DNA from: Streptomyces sp. HM190
Lineage (GTDB): Bacteria > Actinomycetota > Actinomycetes > Streptomycetales > Streptomycetaceae
Length of the DNA stretch: 64,000 nt
NCBI RefSeq assembly: GCF_009857135.1
Contig: NZ_CP047318.1
Span: 6,882,001 to 6,946,000 of the forward strand
Direction: 5' to 3'
Within the stretch, counting starts at the first letter, position 1. Each line of letters begins with the position of its first letter. Below are positions 25,485-34,286 of the stretch, one piece after another. A program made the translations under genes and the position numbers. Under the pieces are notes generated by a model. That model saw only the letters and a program-made list of their open reading frames with translations. It made no database searches and had not been told where the DNA came from.

Positions 25485-26750
25485 CTATCCGAACAGCTTC
25501 TTCAGCTCGCGGTTGACCTTGGCGTCGGCCTTGGTCAGCTCCTTGTCCGGGTCACCGCCCTTGCGCACCGAGTTGGCCATGACGTCCTCCAGGGCGGTGA
25601 TGCTCGCCTGGGTCCAACCGATGTTGTCGAAGTGGCCGAACTCGTTGAAGAGCTTGACGCCCTCGGCCGGCAGACCCGACTTCAGCTTGTCGGCGGACTC
25701 CGCGATCGAGGTGCGCGGCGGGATGTGGAAGCCGTAGGAGAGGGCCCAGTCCTCCTGGTACTCCTTCTGGTCGATCCACAGCCACTTCACGTATTCCTTG
25801 GTCGCCTCGACGTTCTTGCCCTTGGCGTTGACGAACATCGACCAGCCGCCGTTGTAGACGGACTGCTTGCCCGCGTCGCCGACCTTCGGGAACGGGAAGA
25901 TGCCGAGGTCGTCGCCGAGCGCCTCCTGCATCTGCGGCATCGCCCACATGCCGCACCACTGCATCGCGGTCAGGCCCTGGTTGAGCGCGGCCGGGTCCCA
26001 GAAGTCGGTGGGTGCGTCGAGCAGCAGGTCACCGCTGGTGAACAGCTTGCGGAGCTGCTTGAAGCCGTCGACGACCGCGTCCGTGTGGTAGGCGATCTGG
26101 TTCTTGTCGTCCAGGTGCTGGGCGCCGGCCGACCAGATCATCGGGCTGATGACCGCGTGCAGGGTGTTGCCGAGGTAGGCGCCCTTGACCTTGCTCGTGG
26201 TCAGCTTCGCGGCGGCCTCGATCAGCTCCTCCAGCGTCTGCGGGACCTCGACGCCGGCCTTCTCGAACATCGACTTGCGGTAGAAGAAGAACTGCGGGTC
26301 GTCGATCATCCGGATGCCGTAGATCTTGCCGTCGACCGTGTGCGACTGGATGTCGGCGGGGTTGAAGTCGTCCTTGACCGGCTCGATCAGGTCGGTCAGG
26401 TCCGCCACCTGGCCGCTCTCGATCATCTGCAGCTGCGGGTGGAACTCGAAGCAGTCGGGGGCCTTGTCGGTGAGCAGCGACGCGAACAGCTTGCTCTCGA
26501 AGTTGGAGCCGGTGATCCACTGCGTGGTGACGCCTGCGTCCTTGTAGGCCTTCGCGTACCGCTTGACGGCCTGCTCGGTGCCGGCCTCGCCGTAGGCGTG
26601 GAAGTACTGCGTCAGGGCCTTGCCGGACCCGGAGCCGCCGCCTCGGCCGTTGTTGCTGCCGCACGCGGCGAGACCGCCGGCGGCGGCCAGACCCAGCGCG
26701 GCCCGCAGTGCGGTGCGGCGGTCGAAGTTCCTGTTGCTCAATGCCGACAT
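25485..26750 (-). CDS. Sugar ABC transporter solute-binding lipoprotein
   Basis: Encodes 421 residues. The N-terminus joins a twin-arginine motif (NFDRRTALRAALGLAAAGG) to a lipobox (GLAAC), so it is a Tat-exported lipoprotein anchored outside the membrane. The remainder follows the CUT1 family-1 binding-protein pattern (LTQYFHAYGEAG, DKAPDCFEFHP, GIRMIDDPQFFFYRKSMFEK, VYNGGWSMFVNA). First gene of the four-gene operon ending in the GH2 beta-galactosidase. Its promoter region lies in 26751-26959. Confidence 0.92.
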   Translation of the reverse strand: MSALSNRNFDRRTALRAALGLAAAGGLAACGSNNGRGGGSGSGKALTQYFHAYGEAGTEQAVKRYAKAYKDAGVTTQWITGSNFESKLFASLLTDKAPDCFEFHPQLQMIESGQVADLTDLIEPVKDDFNPADIQSHTVDGKIYGIRMIDDPQFFFYRKSMFEKAGVEVPQTLEELIEAAAKLTTSKVKGAYLGNTLHAVISPMIWSAGAQHLDDKNQIAYHTDAVVDGFKQLRKLFTSGDLLLDAPTDFWDPAALNQGLTAMQWCGMWAMPQMQEALGDDLGIFPFPKVGDAGKQSVYNGGWSMFVNAKGKNVEATKEYVKWLWIDQKEYQEDWALSYGFHIPPRTSIAESADKLKSGLPAEGVKLFNEFGHFDNIGWTQASITALEDVMANSVRKGGDPDKELTKADAKVNRELKKLFG

Positions 26751-27058
26751 GCTGACGTCCTTGTCTCGAGTGCGGCTCCCGGCGCTGCGCCGGTGCAGGG
26801 CTCTGCGGCTCAGTGCCAGTGGCTCAAAGAGGCTTGCGGAGCGGGACGTTAACCTTCGGCTAAGGCTTCGGCAAGGGGTTGAACGAAGTCTGTTCGAAGC
26901 GTTGTATTCGGTTCGAGCAGCCGAACGCGCGTGGTTCCGGAGGCGGTCGGGACATGTGCGAGGGCCGCCGGGTCAGGGTCCGGCGGCCCTCTGCTCATGG
27001 GGGTGTCACCGCCGCGACCAGGCCCGACGCCCGGCCGGCGCGGTGCGCACCCGTTCCC
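26751..27058. other. Promoter region between the ROK gene and the sugar operon
   Basis: No gene in this 308-base stretch. It holds GTTCG/CGAAC half-sites around 26891-26931 (GTTCGAAGCG, GGTTCGAGCAGCCGAACG), a CAAGGGGTT at 26872-26880 that recurs in the ROK promoter at 28393-28401, and the ROK terminator at 26960-26991. These are the likely control elements for the sugar operon; which one the ROK protein binds cannot be told by eye. Confidence 0.5.
26960..26991. terminator. Terminator of the ROK regulator gene
   Basis: Perfect 12-bp arms GAGGGCCGCCGG (26960-26971) and CCGGCGGCCCTC (26980-26991) with an 8-base loop, 67 bases beyond the ROK stop codon and upstream of the sugar operon promoter. 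Confidence 0.8.
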
Positions 27059-28312
27059 TCACGACGCCGACGCGGTACGGCTCCTCGCCGGGACGGCACG
27101 CCGGGCGGGCCGCTGGCTGAACGACGACAGCGCCCCTTCGAGGGCGAAGGTCGCGGCGCCCAGGCACACCGGGTCGGTCGGGATGGGGGACAGGACGATC
27201 TCGGCGGCGTCCAGCGGCCGGCGCAGCGAGTGCCGGGCCACGGCCTGCCGCACCTCCGCGAGGAGCGGTTCGCCGAGCGTGGCCGCGACCCAGCTGCTGA
27301 GCACGACCACTTCGGGGTTGAGCAGGTTGACCAGGTCGGCGATACCGGCACCGAGGTAACGGGCGGTGTCCCGGACGACCTTCAGCGCGACGGGGTCCCC
27401 GTCGGCCACACCCCGGGCGAGGGCGTCGATGGTCGCGGTCTGGTCCTCGGGGTGCAGCAGGGTGCTCTGCGGGGCGAGTTCCCGCAGGTGCAGCATGATG
27501 CCGGGCGCGCCGACATAGGTCTCCACGCAGCCGTGGTTGCCGCAGTGGCACAGCCGCCCGTCGAGCACGAGCGTGGTGTGCCCCCACTCCCCGGCGCTGT
27601 TGCTGACCCCCCGGTGCAGTCCGCCGCCCAGCACCAGCCCGGCGCCCACCCCCGTGCCGAGGTTCACCACGACGGCGTCCCCCCGGCCCCGGGCCGCGCC
27701 GAACCACAGCTCGGCGACCGCGCAGGCCCGCAGCGGATTGTCCAGGTAGAGCGGGTAGGCGATGTGCTCGGCGAGCAGGTCGAGCAGCGGGACGTCGTGC
27801 CAGTCCCAGTTCGGGGCGTACTCCGACACCCCACCCTCCCGGTCCACCTGGCCCGGCACGCTCACCCCGACCCCGAGCACGCGCGCACCCTCCACCCCGG
27901 CCTGGGTGACCACCGAGCCCACGGCGGCCGCGACATGGCCGACGACCTGCTCCGGCCGGCTCTCACCCGGGCGCATGTCCTCGTCCGCGCGGGCCAGCAC
28001 GTTGAGCGCCAGGTCGAACAGCTCTACCCGGACATAGGTCTCGGCGATGTCGACGCCGATCAGCGCGCCGCCGGTGGTGTTGACGGCGACGAGCCCCCGG
28101 GGGCGCCCGCCGGCGGAGTCCTCGAAGCCGACCTCGGTGATCAACCGCAGGTCGAGCAGCTCCCCGACCAGCGTCGCGACCGTCGCGAGGCTCAGTCCGG
28201 TGGCCGCCGCGAGCTCCTGCCGGGACGTGGGAGACTCGGCGATGATCTGGCGCAGCACCTCGTAGCGGTTCGCGGTGCGAATGTCGCGAGACGTGCGCTT
28301 CACCGACGACAT
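27059..28312 (-). CDS. ROK-family transcriptional regulator (XylR/NagC type)
   Basis: Encodes 417 residues. A winged helix-turn-helix at residues about 10-75 (RYEVLRQIIAESPTSRQELA, TGLSLATVATLVGELL) is followed by a ROK sugar-kinase fold: LIGVDIAETYVRVELF, NLGTGVGAGLVLGGGLHRG, and the zinc motif GRLCHCGNHGCVETY (C-x-C-G-x2-G-C). The kinase active site region is expected to bind sugar without catalysis. It lies immediately upstream of, and on the same strand as, the beta-galactosidase/ABC operon, which it most likely represses. The C-terminal 25 residues are a basic tail. Confidence 0.9.
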   Translation of the reverse strand: MSSVKRTSRDIRTANRYEVLRQIIAESPTSRQELAAATGLSLATVATLVGELLDLRLITEVGFEDSAGGRPRGLVAVNTTGGALIGVDIAETYVRVELFDLALNVLARADEDMRPGESRPEQVVGHVAAAVGSVVTQAGVEGARVLGVGVSVPGQVDREGGVSEYAPNWDWHDVPLLDLLAEHIAYPLYLDNPLRACAVAELWFGAARGRGDAVVVNLGTGVGAGLVLGGGLHRGVSNSAGEWGHTTLVLDGRLCHCGNHGCVETYVGAPGIMLHLRELAPQSTLLHPEDQTATIDALARGVADGDPVALKVVRDTARYLGAGIADLVNLLNPEVVVLSSWVAATLGEPLLAEVRQAVARHSLRRPLDAAEIVLSPIPTDPVCLGAATFALEGALSSFSQRPARRAVPARSRTASAS

Positions 28313-28491
28313 GTTCTCCTCGATCCCTCCGGGCCGTGGCGAGGCATGCGGCCCCGGCGCGGCGCAAGGCTATGACTAGGAGGGACTTTCGACAAGGGGT
28401 TAGGAAAGGGGGTTTACAAAGTGGCCGTGGCGGGCGGCGGCACATGGCCGAAGAGTGGCGGGCCGCCGCAACCCCAGGTGAGAGACCCGCC

Positions 28492-29739
28492 TCAGCCGCC
28501 GAGCACCTCCCGCACGAACGCGTTGCGGAACGCGCCCGCCGGATCCAGTGCCTCGGCCAGCGCACGGAATTCACCCAGCCGGGGGTACAGCTCCCGCAGC
28601 GCGGCCGCCGGAACCGTGAACACCTTTCCCCAGTGCGGCCGGGCCCCCAGCGGTGCCAGCGCCTCCTCCACCCGACCCACCACCGGCAGCACGGCCGCCG
28701 TGTCGGCGATCCACGTGAAGTGCAGCGCGACCGTGTCCCGGCCGTGGGACGGGCTGAGCCACTGGTCGTCGGCGGCCACCGTACGGACCTCGCACACCTG
28801 GAGCACGGGCGCCACCACCTCCCGCAACCCGTCCAGCGCGCGCAGCGCCCGGCCGGCCTCCGCACGCGGCAGCAGGTACTCCGACTGCAACTCCTCCCCG
28901 CTGCTCGGCGTGAACTCCGCCCGGAAGTGCGGCAGCCGCTCGTGCCACGGGCCGGGCACCCCCAGCTGCTCCGTGCAGTTCACCGACGGCATCCCCGGCA
29001 CCGGGTGCACCGGCCCGGCCGCGGGCTCGGCCCACGGGAACTCCCGGACCGGCTGATCGGTGCGCCGCTTGACCCAGACCTGGTCGAAACCGGAGTGCCG
29101 CCACCGGGTGAACAGGCTCACGCTGTACGCCGCCGCCGAGACCGCCCCGAAGTCCAGCCCCGCCAGGGGGAGCGGGCCGTGCACGGTCTGGCTCACCTCG
29201 AAGGCCGGCTCCAGATCGAGGGTGAGCGCCGTGACCACACCGAGGGCGCCGAGCGAGGTCACCGCCCCGCCGAAGCGCTCGTCGCCGCGCCCCAGGACCA
29301 GCGTCGAGCCGTCCGCGAGGACCAGCTCGACCTCGCTGACGGCCGCCGCGAGCGGCCCGTTGCCGTTTCCCGAACCATGGGTGCCGGTGGCCACCGACCC
29401 CGCCACCGAGATGTGCGGCAGCGAGGCCATGTTGTGCAGGGCGAGGCCGTGGGCGTGCACCGCGCGGGCCAGCTCCGCGTACCGCACGCCGCCCCCGACC
29501 CGTACCGTCCGGGCCGCCGGGTCCACCTCGATCACCGGCGGCAGCGCGGACAGCGACAGCAGCACCCCGTCCGGGCCGGGCTCGGCGATCTCGTTGAACG
29601 AGTGGCCGCTGCCCAGCACCCGCACCCGCTCGCTGCCCGCGACCAGGGCCCGCAGCGCGTCGACCGAGCGCGGCCGGTGCAGCTCCTTCGCGCGGTACGT
29701 GATGTTCCGCGCCCAGTTGGTCAGGGTCTCGGTCGTCAT
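28492..29739 (-). CDS. aldO: Alditol oxidase (AldO type)
   Basis: Encodes 415 residues; GGAGG precedes the ATG at 29739. It is very close to the S. coelicolor alditol oxidase as I remember it: TNWARNITYRAKELHRPRS, then VRVLGSGHSFNEIAEPG, where His46 is the residue that carries covalently bound FAD. NMASLPHISVAGSVATGTHG is the FAD pyrophosphate segment of the PCMH fold; HWGKVF and LDPAGAFRNAFVREVLG close the C-terminus. The enzyme oxidises xylitol, sorbitol and other alditols at C1 with O2, making the aldose and H2O2. It is a few residues shorter than AldO in the loop before AAAYSVSLF. Confidence 0.93.
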   Translation of the reverse strand: MTTETLTNWARNITYRAKELHRPRSVDALRALVAGSERVRVLGSGHSFNEIAEPGPDGVLLSLSALPPVIEVDPAARTVRVGGGVRYAELARAVHAHGLALHNMASLPHISVAGSVATGTHGSGNGNGPLAAAVSEVELVLADGSTLVLGRGDERFGGAVTSLGALGVVTALTLDLEPAFEVSQTVHGPLPLAGLDFGAVSAAAYSVSLFTRWRHSGFDQVWVKRRTDQPVREFPWAEPAAGPVHPVPGMPSVNCTEQLGVPGPWHERLPHFRAEFTPSSGEELQSEYLLPRAEAGRALRALDGLREVVAPVLQVCEVRTVAADDQWLSPSHGRDTVALHFTWIADTAAVLPVVGRVEEALAPLGARPHWGKVFTVPAAALRELYPRLGEFRALAEALDPAGAFRNAFVREVLGG

Positions 29740-29817
29740 GCCTGAAGTCCTCCACCGTCCGCGAGCCCGGGGGCCCATTCCCTAGGTGCGCTCATCCTCC
29801 CTGGTCCGGGCGGTCCG

Positions 29818-29847
29818 TTGACCCCCTCTCGCCCGCCCGCCTACGGT
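29818..29847 (+). promoter_or_regulatory. Candidate promoter of the 2-hydroxyacid dehydrogenase gene
   Basis: TTGACC at 29818-29823 and TACGGT at 29842-29847 with 18-base spacing, a close match to the Streptomyces vegetative promoter. Its position shows that translation must start downstream, supporting the TTG at 29896. Confidence 0.6.
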
Positions 29848-29895
29848 GTGAGAACGGTTACTGCCGTCGAGCGTCCCGACCGGAAGGCCACTTTC

Positions 29896-30912
29896 TTGCC
29901 CGAGCGTCCCCGTGCCGTGTTCGCCATGACCGCCGAGAACGTTCCGCTGATCTTCCCGCCGGAGGTGCTGTCCCGGCTGCGGGAGGCTGTGGACGTCGAC
30001 CCCGCGCTGGTCGTCGAGCGCGCCGAGGACTTCGCCGACCCGCGCGTCCGGCCGGTGCTCGCCGCGGCCGAGGTGCTGATCACCGGCTGGGGCTGTCCCC
30101 TGATCGACGCGGCGGTGCTCGACGCGGCGCCCGCCCTGCGCACGATCCTGCACACCGCCGGCTCGGTGAAGGGCTTCGTCACGCCGGCCGTCTGGGAACG
30201 GGGCATCACGGTCTCCACCGCCGCCGACGCCAACGCCGTGCCCGTCGCCGAGTACACCCTCGCGATGATCCTGCTCGCCGGAAAGGACGTCCTCGTCCGG
30301 CGCGACCGCCTGCGCGCCGAACCGAGCCACCCCGGCTGGGGCATCGTCCCCGGCATCGGCAACCACGGCCGCCGCGTCGGCGTCATCGGGGCCTCCCGCA
30401 TCGGCCGCCGTGTCATCCAACTGCTGCGCCCCTTCGACCTGCGGGTGAGCCTCACCGACCCGTACGTCGACGAGGCGGGAGCCGCTGCCCTCGGCGTGAC
30501 CCTGCTGCCGCTCGACGACCTCCTGCGCACCTGCGACATCGTGACCGTCCACGCCCCCGACACCCCCGAGACCCACCGCCTCCTCGGCCGGCGCGAACTC
30601 GCCCTCATGCCCGACGGGGCCGTCCTCGTCAACACCGCCCGCGGCGCCCTGGTCGACCACGACGCGCTCATCGCAGAACTCGGCGCGGGCCGCCTCTCCG
30701 CCATCCTCGACGTCACCGACCCCGAGCCGCTGCCCGCCGACTCCCCGCTCCTCGACCTCCCCAACGCCTTCGTCACCCCCCACCTCGCCGGCTCCCAGGG
30801 CAACGAGCTCGCCCGCCTGGGCCTCTCGGTCACCGAGGAGGCCGAACGCCTCGCCGCCGGCACCCTCCCGGCCCACGCGCTCGACCGCGCCGTACTGGAA
30901 CGCTCCGCGTGA
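29896..30912 (+). CDS. D-2-hydroxyacid dehydrogenase
   Basis: Encodes 338 residues from a TTG at 29896 with GGAAGG eight bases upstream; the open frame to 29818 overlaps a promoter. ATG at 29926 is the fallback start. The NAD-binding core is RRVGVIGASRIGRRVIQLLR near residue 160, and the catalytic set is Arg in VNTARGALVD, Glu in DVTDPEPLP and His in VTPHLAGSQGNE. The family reduces 2-keto acids or oxidises D-2-hydroxyacids; substrate unknown. Transcribed divergently from the alditol oxidase, so a shared sugar-acid pathway is possible. Confidence 0.85.
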   Translation: MPERPRAVFAMTAENVPLIFPPEVLSRLREAVDVDPALVVERAEDFADPRVRPVLAAAEVLITGWGCPLIDAAVLDAAPALRTILHTAGSVKGFVTPAVWERGITVSTAADANAVPVAEYTLAMILLAGKDVLVRRDRLRAEPSHPGWGIVPGIGNHGRRVGVIGASRIGRRVIQLLRPFDLRVSLTDPYVDEAGAAALGVTLLPLDDLLRTCDIVTVHAPDTPETHRLLGRRELALMPDGAVLVNTARGALVDHDALIAELGAGRLSAILDVTDPEPLPADSPLLDLPNAFVTPHLAGSQGNELARLGLSVTEEAERLAAGTLPAHALDRAVLERSA

Positions 30913-30988
30913 TGTGCGGCTCCGCGTGAGGCGGCGCTCCGCGTGACGTGCGGGCTCCGTGGGACGCGGTGCTCAGTGTGACGCGCGC
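30903..30988. repeat. Five degenerate 17-bp tandem repeats at a gene end
   Basis: Units begin at 30903 (CTCCGCGTGATGTGCGG), 30920, 30937, 30955 and 30972 and are 17, 17, 18, 17 and 17 bases long; the first carries the TGA stop of the dehydrogenase gene. Similarity falls off toward the right. Confidence 0.65.
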
Positions 30989-31098
30989 GACAAGGGTGAT
31001 CCCGGTCGTGGCCGCCGCGCGACCCGCTCGGGGGCCCCGCTCCCACCTCCGCCGGGCCGGAGGCATACCGTGAGGAGTCGAACGAGAGGAGAAACGGC

Positions 31099-32433
31099 AT
31101 GGGCAGCCGCACCGCGCTGGTGGAGGACCTGATGGAGAGGTTCCCGCACGTGCCACGGGAAGCCGTCTTCAAGGAGGACCTGCTCAGGGGCGGCGTGGCC
31201 TTCGACGCCTCCGCCCTCAGCGACAACGAGAACGGCGAGGTCAAGCCGAAGTCGTACTTCATCTTCTCCTTCGACCACGGCACCCTGCCCGAACTGGGCG
31301 AGGCCGCGCTGCGCCGCCCGCCCGAGGAGATCATCCTCACCGGCGGCCCCTACGACCTGCGGCGCACCGTCGTCTCCGTACGGGTCAACCCGTCGTCGCC
31401 GTACCGCGTCGCGGCCGACGACGACGGCCTCCTCGGCCTCTACCTCGATGGCCGCCGCATCGCGGACGTCGGCGTGCCGCCGATGCCCGAGTACTACCGG
31501 CACACCCTCTCCAACGGGAAGTCCGTGATGGAGGTGGCCCCCACCATCCAGTGGGGCTACCTCATCTACCTGACCGTGTTCCGGGTCTGCCAGTACTTCG
31601 GCGCCAAGGAGGAGTGCCAGTACTGCGACATCAACCACAACTGGCGCCAGCACAAGGCCGCCGGCCGGCCGTACACGGGCGTGAAGGACGTCGACGAGGT
31701 CCTGGAGGCCCTGGAGATCATCGACCGGTACGACACCGCGAAGACCTCCACCGCGTACACCCTCACCGGTGGCGCGATCACCAAGACCGTCGCCGGACGG
31801 GACGAGGCCGACTTCTACGGCCACTACGCCAAGGCCATCGAGGAGCGCTTCCCGAACCGCTGGATCGGCAAGGTCGTCGCGCAGGCGCTGCCGCTGGACG
31901 ACGTCAAGCGCTTCCACGACTACGGCGTGAAGATCTACCACCCCAACTACGAGGTGTGGGACGAGTACCTCTTCAAGATGTACTGCCCGGGCAAGGAGCG
32001 CTACGTCGGCCGCGACGAGTGGCACAAGCGCATCCTCGACTCGGCGGAGGTCTTCGGCGCGCGCAACGTCATCCCGAACTTCGTCGCAGGCGTCGAGATG
32101 GCCGAGCCGTTCGGCTTCACCACGGTCGACGAGGCCATCGCGTCCACCACCGAGGGGCTGCGCTTCTTCATGTCGCACGGCATCACGCCCCGCTTCACCA
32201 CCTGGTGCCCCGAGCCCACGACCCCGCTCGGCAAGGCCAACCCGCAGGGCGCGCCGCTGGAGTACCACATCAGGCTGCTGGAGGCATACCGCGCCACGAT
32301 GGACGACTTCGGTCTGTCCTCGCCCCCCGGCTACGGCCCGCCCGGCCCCGGTCACGCGGTCTTCTCGGTCAGCTCCTTCATGGACAGCCTCCCGGCGGTC
32401 GAGGGCGCCACCGAAGAGGTTACAGTCGAGTAA
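31099..32433 (+). CDS. Radical SAM protein with unusual CX8CX2C cluster motif
   Basis: Encodes 444 residues; GAGAGGAGAAACGGC precedes the ATG. Three cysteines at 164, 173 and 176 (FRVCQYFGAKEECQYCDIN) fit a radical SAM 4Fe-4S site, but with eight residues between the first two rather than three. After it come a SAM-site GG motif (TAYTLTGGAI), WIGKVVAQALPLDDVKRFHD and IYHPNYEVWDEYLFKMYCPG, consistent with a TIM-barrel radical enzyme. The first 140 residues form an extra domain. I know the sequence type only as an uncharacterised radical SAM protein; no partner gene for a peptide or cofactor product is adjacent. Confidence 0.8.
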   Translation: MGSRTALVEDLMERFPHVPREAVFKEDLLRGGVAFDASALSDNENGEVKPKSYFIFSFDHGTLPELGEAALRRPPEEIILTGGPYDLRRTVVSVRVNPSSPYRVAADDDGLLGLYLDGRRIADVGVPPMPEYYRHTLSNGKSVMEVAPTIQWGYLIYLTVFRVCQYFGAKEECQYCDINHNWRQHKAAGRPYTGVKDVDEVLEALEIIDRYDTAKTSTAYTLTGGAITKTVAGRDEADFYGHYAKAIEERFPNRWIGKVVAQALPLDDVKRFHDYGVKIYHPNYEVWDEYLFKMYCPGKERYVGRDEWHKRILDSAEVFGARNVIPNFVAGVEMAEPFGFTTVDEAIASTTEGLRFFMSHGITPRFTTWCPEPTTPLGKANPQGAPLEYHIRLLEAYRATMDDFGLSSPPGYGPPGPGHAVFSVSSFMDSLPAVEGATEEVTVE

Positions 32434-32647
32434 CCGCCGTGACCGGTGAGTCGGATGGGGCTCCGGTACGTACAACTCCACAGCGGAAACCGACGTTCGG
32501 CACATCTGAACACGCGGCTTGTCAGTTGTGTGGGAAGCGTGAAAAGCTCGGGGCCGCCACAAGGTGGTCCCCTCAACTCCCTTGCCTCAGGGGTCGGTTG
32601 ACCTTTCTTGTGGACTTCCCCCCTCGCTCTGTGGATGCAGGAGACCC

Positions 32648-34165
32648 ATGCCCGACCTGCCGAAGCCCCAGGACGCCGTCGAAGCCGCGCTGTTCTCGGA
32701 GTGCTGGGACGCGGTCCTGTCGTACGCCGATCTGTGCACCTCCGGCTCGAACGCGGCGACCCAACTGGCCACCCAGGCCTTCAGCAGCGGCATGCGGGAG
32801 GCCGAGGTCCTGGAGTTCGAGGCGGGCGCCGGCCGCGGTGCGGGACGGCGGGCCCTGCGCCTGCCCCGCATACCCTTCCTCCTGACCTGGGTCAGGACCA
32901 CCGCCGCCACCTGGGAGTCGGGCGGGCAGGGCCACCGGCTCGACCCCGACCTGCGCCTGTGGCTCAACTCCGACAAGGCCTTCCGCTACGCCGGACCGCC
33001 GCTGCACCGCCCCCTCGCCCTGCGCGCCCTCCGGGACATGCAGGAGCCCGACGCGGCGCTGCTGTGGCTGGCCGAGGTCGAGTCGCTGCCCCTGACGTCG
33101 GTGGCCCGCAGGCTCGGCCTGGACCCGGCCGTCGCCCGCGCCGAACTCGACCAGGTGCGCGGCCTGTTCCGCGACCGCTGCCAGCGCAACCTGGCCGACA
33201 CCCCCATGGACGCCGACTGCCGCAGCTACGCGCGGCTGCTGGACGCGGTCACCCGCTCGCCCGGCACGGAGACCCCCGACGACCTCTCCCGGCACCTCGC
33301 CACCTGTGTGGAGTGCGCCGAGGCGGCCTCCTGCCTCGGGCTGCACGGCGGCGGCCTGCCCGCCGCCCTCGCCGGCGGCGTCATCGGCTGGGGCGGACTC
33401 GCCTACCTGGAGCGCCGCCGCCGCGCCGCCGAGGCGGGCCTCCTGCCCGGCCGCGCCGACTCCACCGGCACCGACCGGGGACTGTCGCCGGGCACGGAAC
33501 CCCGCCCGCGGATCGGCCGCACCGGGCTGCTGGTCGGCGCCGCCGTCGTCTCCGTGCTCGCGCTCGCCGTCTCCCTCATGCAGTTCGGCGACGACGACAC
33601 GGCCGTGGCCGGGGGCGGCACCACGAGCGAGTCGCCGGTCGCCCAGCGGGACCCCTCCCTCCCGCAGGCACAGCCCCGCCCGTCCGGCAAGTCGTCCGAA
33701 CTGCAGAGCACCACCCGCCCGCAGGAGCCCGGCGCCGACGACGAGGACGGCGGCGACAGCAACAGCAACGAGCAACCGCAGGGCGACTCCTCGACGCCCG
33801 CCCGGGTGTCGCACGAGCCGGTCGAGCCCGGCAAGCCCTCCTCCGCGACCTGCCGCGTCCGCTACCAGGTCGACAACGAGTGGCCCGGCGGCTTCCAGGC
33901 CACCGTCACCGTCACCACCACCAAGGCCCTCGACGGCTGGCGCATCAGCTGGTCCTACGAGGGCGGCCAGCGCGTCACCCAGATGTGGGACGGCACCTTC
34001 GACCAGAACGGCTCCCGCGTGACGGCCACCGCCGCCGACTACAACAAGACGGTGGCCAAGGGCGGCACGTTCGGCGTCGGCTTCCTCGGCGCCTGGGAGA
34101 GCGACGCCAACACCGTTCCCGACGACTTCACGCTCAACGGCCGCCCCTGCAAGACGGCCGGCTGA
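32648..34165 (+). CDS. Membrane protein joining sigma-like, zinc-finger and external CBM2 domains
   Basis: Encodes 505 residues; GCAGGAG precedes the ATG at 32648. Residues 1-180 resemble an ECF sigma factor: a region-2-like helical part, then PLTSVARRLGLDPAVARAEL near 148-167 like the region 4 helix-turn-helix. Residues 213-225 have H-x3-C-x2-C (RHLATCVECA), the anti-sigma zinc motif. One membrane helix spans about 293-312. A 90-residue disordered Ser/Pro/Asp segment leads to a C-terminal CBM2 (402-501) with flanking cysteines and aromatic WRISWSYEGG and MWDGTF. The layout predicts a cytoplasmic regulator tied to an external polysaccharide-binding sensor. Function unproven. Confidence 0.8.
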   Translation: MPDLPKPQDAVEAALFSECWDAVLSYADLCTSGSNAATQLATQAFSSGMREAEVLEFEAGAGRGAGRRALRLPRIPFLLTWVRTTAATWESGGQGHRLDPDLRLWLNSDKAFRYAGPPLHRPLALRALRDMQEPDAALLWLAEVESLPLTSVARRLGLDPAVARAELDQVRGLFRDRCQRNLADTPMDADCRSYARLLDAVTRSPGTETPDDLSRHLATCVECAEAASCLGLHGGGLPAALAGGVIGWGGLAYLERRRRAAEAGLLPGRADSTGTDRGLSPGTEPRPRIGRTGLLVGAAVVSVLALAVSLMQFGDDDTAVAGGGTTSESPVAQRDPSLPQAQPRPSGKSSELQSTTRPQEPGADDEDGGDSNSNEQPQGDSSTPARVSHEPVEPGKPSSATCRVRYQVDNEWPGGFQATVTVTTTKALDGWRISWSYEGGQRVTQMWDGTFDQNGSRVTATAADYNKTVAKGGTFGVGFLGAWESDANTVPDDFTLNGRPCKTAG

Positions 34166-34176
34166 CCAGCGGGGGG

Positions 34177-34198
34177 CCCGGCCCGCGGGCGGGCCGGG
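34177..34198. terminator. Terminator after the CBM2 membrane protein gene
   Basis: CCCGGCCCGC (34177-34186) and GCGGGCCGGG (34189-34198), perfect 10-bp arms with a 2-base loop, twelve bases beyond the stop codon. Confidence 0.7.
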
Positions 34199-34263
34199 GG
34201 ACCGGCGGGTCGGCGACCGCGCCGGGGCCTCGGTCGGCCCGCCGGGCGGGCCGATTCCCGGCC

Positions 34264-34286
34264 GCCCGTCAATTCGATTGACGGGC
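34264..34286. promoter_or_regulatory. Inverted repeat upstream of a short peptide gene and rsgA
   Basis: GCCCGTCAAT (34264-34273) and ATTGACGGGC (34277-34286), 10-bp perfect arms around TTC-type 3-base centre (TCG). The A/T-rich core in a G+C-rich surround suits an operator better than a terminator. About 95 bases upstream of the short ORF at 34381. Confidence 0.5.
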
